Both the position numbers and the translations under genes were made by a program. From Sphingomonas yantingensis (GTDB lineage: Bacteria; Pseudomonadota; Alphaproteobacteria; Sphingomonadales; Sphingomonadaceae): DNA of 64,000 bases. Positions 62,925-64,000 of the stretch are shown piece by piece; the first letter of the stretch is position 1; every line of letters starts with the position of its first letter. The stretch lies in contig NZ_JACIJJ010000001.1 in assembly GCF_014199325.1 (NCBI RefSeq), positions 620,001 to 684,000 on the forward strand. The letters run 5' to 3'. The notes under the pieces are model-generated. The model did not search any database. It worked only from the letters and a program-made list of their open reading frames with translations, and was not told the DNA's origin.

Positions 62925-63719
62925 CTAGCTCACGAAGGAATTGGCGAGGCTGCCCATGGTCAGCGCCCAGCCGTCGACGAGGACGAAGAGGAGGAGCTTG
63001 AACGGCAGCGAGATGATCGTCGGCGACATCATCATCATGCCGAGGCTCATCAAGACGGTCGCGACGACGAGGTCGATGACGATGAACGGCAGGAAGACGA
63101 GGAAACCGATCTGGAACGCGGTCTTGAGCTCCGACGTGACGAAGGCGGGGAGCAGGACCGAGAAGGGCACCTCGTTCGGGTTGGCATACGGCCCCGTCTT
63201 GGCGATGCCAGAGAACATCGTGATGTCCTTGACCCGCGTCTGCTTGAGCATGAATGCGTGGAGCGAGGCGCCGCCGGTCTCGATCATCTGTTCGGCGCCG
63301 ATCTGGCCGGCGGCATAGGGCTTGATCGCGGCGTCGTTCACTTTGGAGATCGTCGGCGCCATCACGAACAGCGAGAGGAACAGGCTGAGGCCGATCAGCA
63401 CTTGGTTGGGCGGCGTCTGTTGCAGGCCGAGCGCCTGGCGCAGGATCGAAAGGACGATGATGATCCGCGTAAAGCTGGTCATCATCAGGATGATGCCCGG
63501 CAGGACCGTCAGCAGGCCCATGATGATGAGCACTTGCAGCGACAGCGCGAGCGGCGCGTCGTTGCCGCCGCCGAGCTGGCCGAGGGCACGGTCGAGCGCG
63601 CCCGTCGCCGAAGGCGCGGCGGGTGCCGCCGGCACTGCCTGTGCGAGGGCAGGCTGCGTCATCACCAGCGCGAGCAGGAACGCGCCGAGCACGAACAGGA
63701 AAGGCTTGGCGAAACGCAT
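62925..63719 (-). CDS. fliP: Flagellar biosynthetic protein FliP
   Basis: A 264-residue export-gate protein with an N-terminal signal peptide (MRFAKPFLFVLGAFLLALVMTQPALAQA), then LSLQVLIIMGLLTVLPGIILMMTSFTRIIIVLSILRQALG, PPNQVLIGLSLFLSLFVMAP and a C-terminal PFIVIDLVVATVLMSLGMMMMSP. The start is at 63719, sharing a base with the fliO stop. A longer upstream frame is not coding for FliP. Confidence 0.96.
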   Translation of the reverse strand: MRFAKPFLFVLGAFLLALVMTQPALAQAVPAAPAAPSATGALDRALGQLGGGNDAPLALSLQVLIIMGLLTVLPGIILMMTSFTRIIIVLSILRQALGLQQTPPNQVLIGLSLFLSLFVMAPTISKVNDAAIKPYAAGQIGAEQMIETGGASLHAFMLKQTRVKDITMFSGIAKTGPYANPNEVPFSVLLPAFVTSELKTAFQIGFLVFLPFIVIDLVVATVLMSLGMMMMSPTIISLPFKLLLFVLVDGWALTMGSLANSFVS

Positions 63720-63970
63720 CACTCGGCCTTGTCGATCAGGGTCACGCCCGCGCGACTGACCGAGACGAGCAGGCGGCGCCCCTCGAATTCGAGCACGGCG
63801 AGCTTGGTGCCGGTCGAGACCATCATCGTCTCGCGCACCTTGAGCATCCGCTCGCCCTGATTGCCGGGCATCCGCGCCTCCAGCCGGCGCCAGAGATAGA
63901 GGCAGCCGATGAGCAGGCCGCAGACCAGCGGCAGCAGCACGACCAGCTTGAGGATGTAGGACCACATCAT
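63719..63970 (-). CDS. fliO: Flagellar biosynthetic protein FliO
   Basis: An 83-residue bitopic protein: an N-terminal transmembrane helix (MMWSYILKLVVLLPLVCGLLIG), then a small cytoplasmic beta domain (VRETMMVSTGTKLAVLEFEGRRLLVSVS) matching FliO/MopB. FliO helps assemble FliP. Two adjacent ATGs give the start within one codon. It lies 6 bases after the fliN end. It is short, as usual for FliO. Confidence 0.85.
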   Translation of the reverse strand: MMWSYILKLVVLLPLVCGLLIGCLYLWRRLEARMPGNQGERMLKVRETMMVSTGTKLAVLEFEGRRLLVSVSRAGVTLIDKAE

Positions 63971-63976
63971 GGCGCG

Positions 63977-64000
63977 TCAGCGGACCCGGCGCTCGGGGCT
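63977..64000 (-). CDS. fliN: FliN C-terminal end (partial, cut by window edge)
   Basis: Only seven codons and a TGA lie inside the window, encoding SPERRVR. FliN proteins end in a comparable SPE(K/R)R(I/V) stretch, and fliN is the usual gene before fliO, so this is probably the end of the flagellar switch protein FliN. The rest lies outside the window to the right. Confidence 0.5.
   Translation of the reverse strand, partial: SPERRVR

Overview
The window is a GC-rich alphaproteobacterial chromosome segment, almost certainly from a sphingomonad (Sphingomonas or a close relative). The strongest markers are a serine palmitoyltransferase operon for sphingolipid synthesis, a complete PhyR-NepR-EcfG general stress response locus, a GapR/UPF0335 nucleoid protein, the argS-SPOR-nagZ-scpAB-tatABC gene order, and frequent GTG starts with 1-4 bp start/stop overlaps. 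I see no phage, transposase, CRISPR array, rRNA or plasmid functions, so this reads as core chromosome with a few small exchangeable modules.

Layout. 1-3200: end of a Gfo/Idh/MocA oxidoreductase, trmB, a 770-base non-coding stretch with DnaA-box-like repeats and a strong terminator, and an SDR oxidoreductase. 3380-11513: rarD, then argS, a SPOR protein, nagZ, a small membrane protein, scpA, scpB and tatABC, all rightward. 11577-16029: the general stress locus, with an entericidin-like lipoprotein, a degenerate PhyP-type sensor, nepR, phyR, a 45-residue membrane protein, ecfG and a second short NepR-like gene hidden antisense to the 5' side of glnE. 16104-23755: glnE, bcp, a DUF455 protein, an M23 peptidase, an ErpA-type iron-sulfur carrier, xthA and a diguanylate cyclase. 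23925-26545: a small secreted protein, an acetyltransferase-like protein and a fatty acid desaturase.

26814-35820 is one tight leftward block: obgE, proB, a CerR-like reductase, an acyl carrier protein, spt, a hybrid histidine kinase, lptF and lptG. It couples sphingolipid synthesis to the inner-membrane half of the LPS-type export bridge. 36016-43103: a cold shock protein, a TetR/hydrolase divergent pair with a clear operator, a GNAT, rpmA-rplU, hspQ, tRNA-Ser(CGA), a nitronate monooxygenase-like enzyme, pth and rplY. 43225-51432: a DUF2189 membrane protein, a Tat-exported penicillin-acylase-family enzyme, and a MarR-controlled EmrA/EmrB/outer-membrane-factor efflux system. 51529-58737: two secreted proteins, ruvC, a YebC protein, DUF1003, gapR, an exported amidohydrolase, a DUF1272 zinc protein, a ThiD-VOC fusion and rnhB. 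58905-64000: flagellar export and cap genes fliS, fliD, flhB, fliR, fliQ, fliP, fliO and the last codons of fliN, all leftward.

Many gaps hold inverted repeats of two or three families (GTCACCCCGGACTTG-type, GTACCCCGGC-type, and GC-rich palindromes). One carries another palindromic element nested inside it. The Tat translocase, the Tat-type signal on the acylase, and the stress promoters in front of both nepR genes are examples of genes in this window that plausibly work together.
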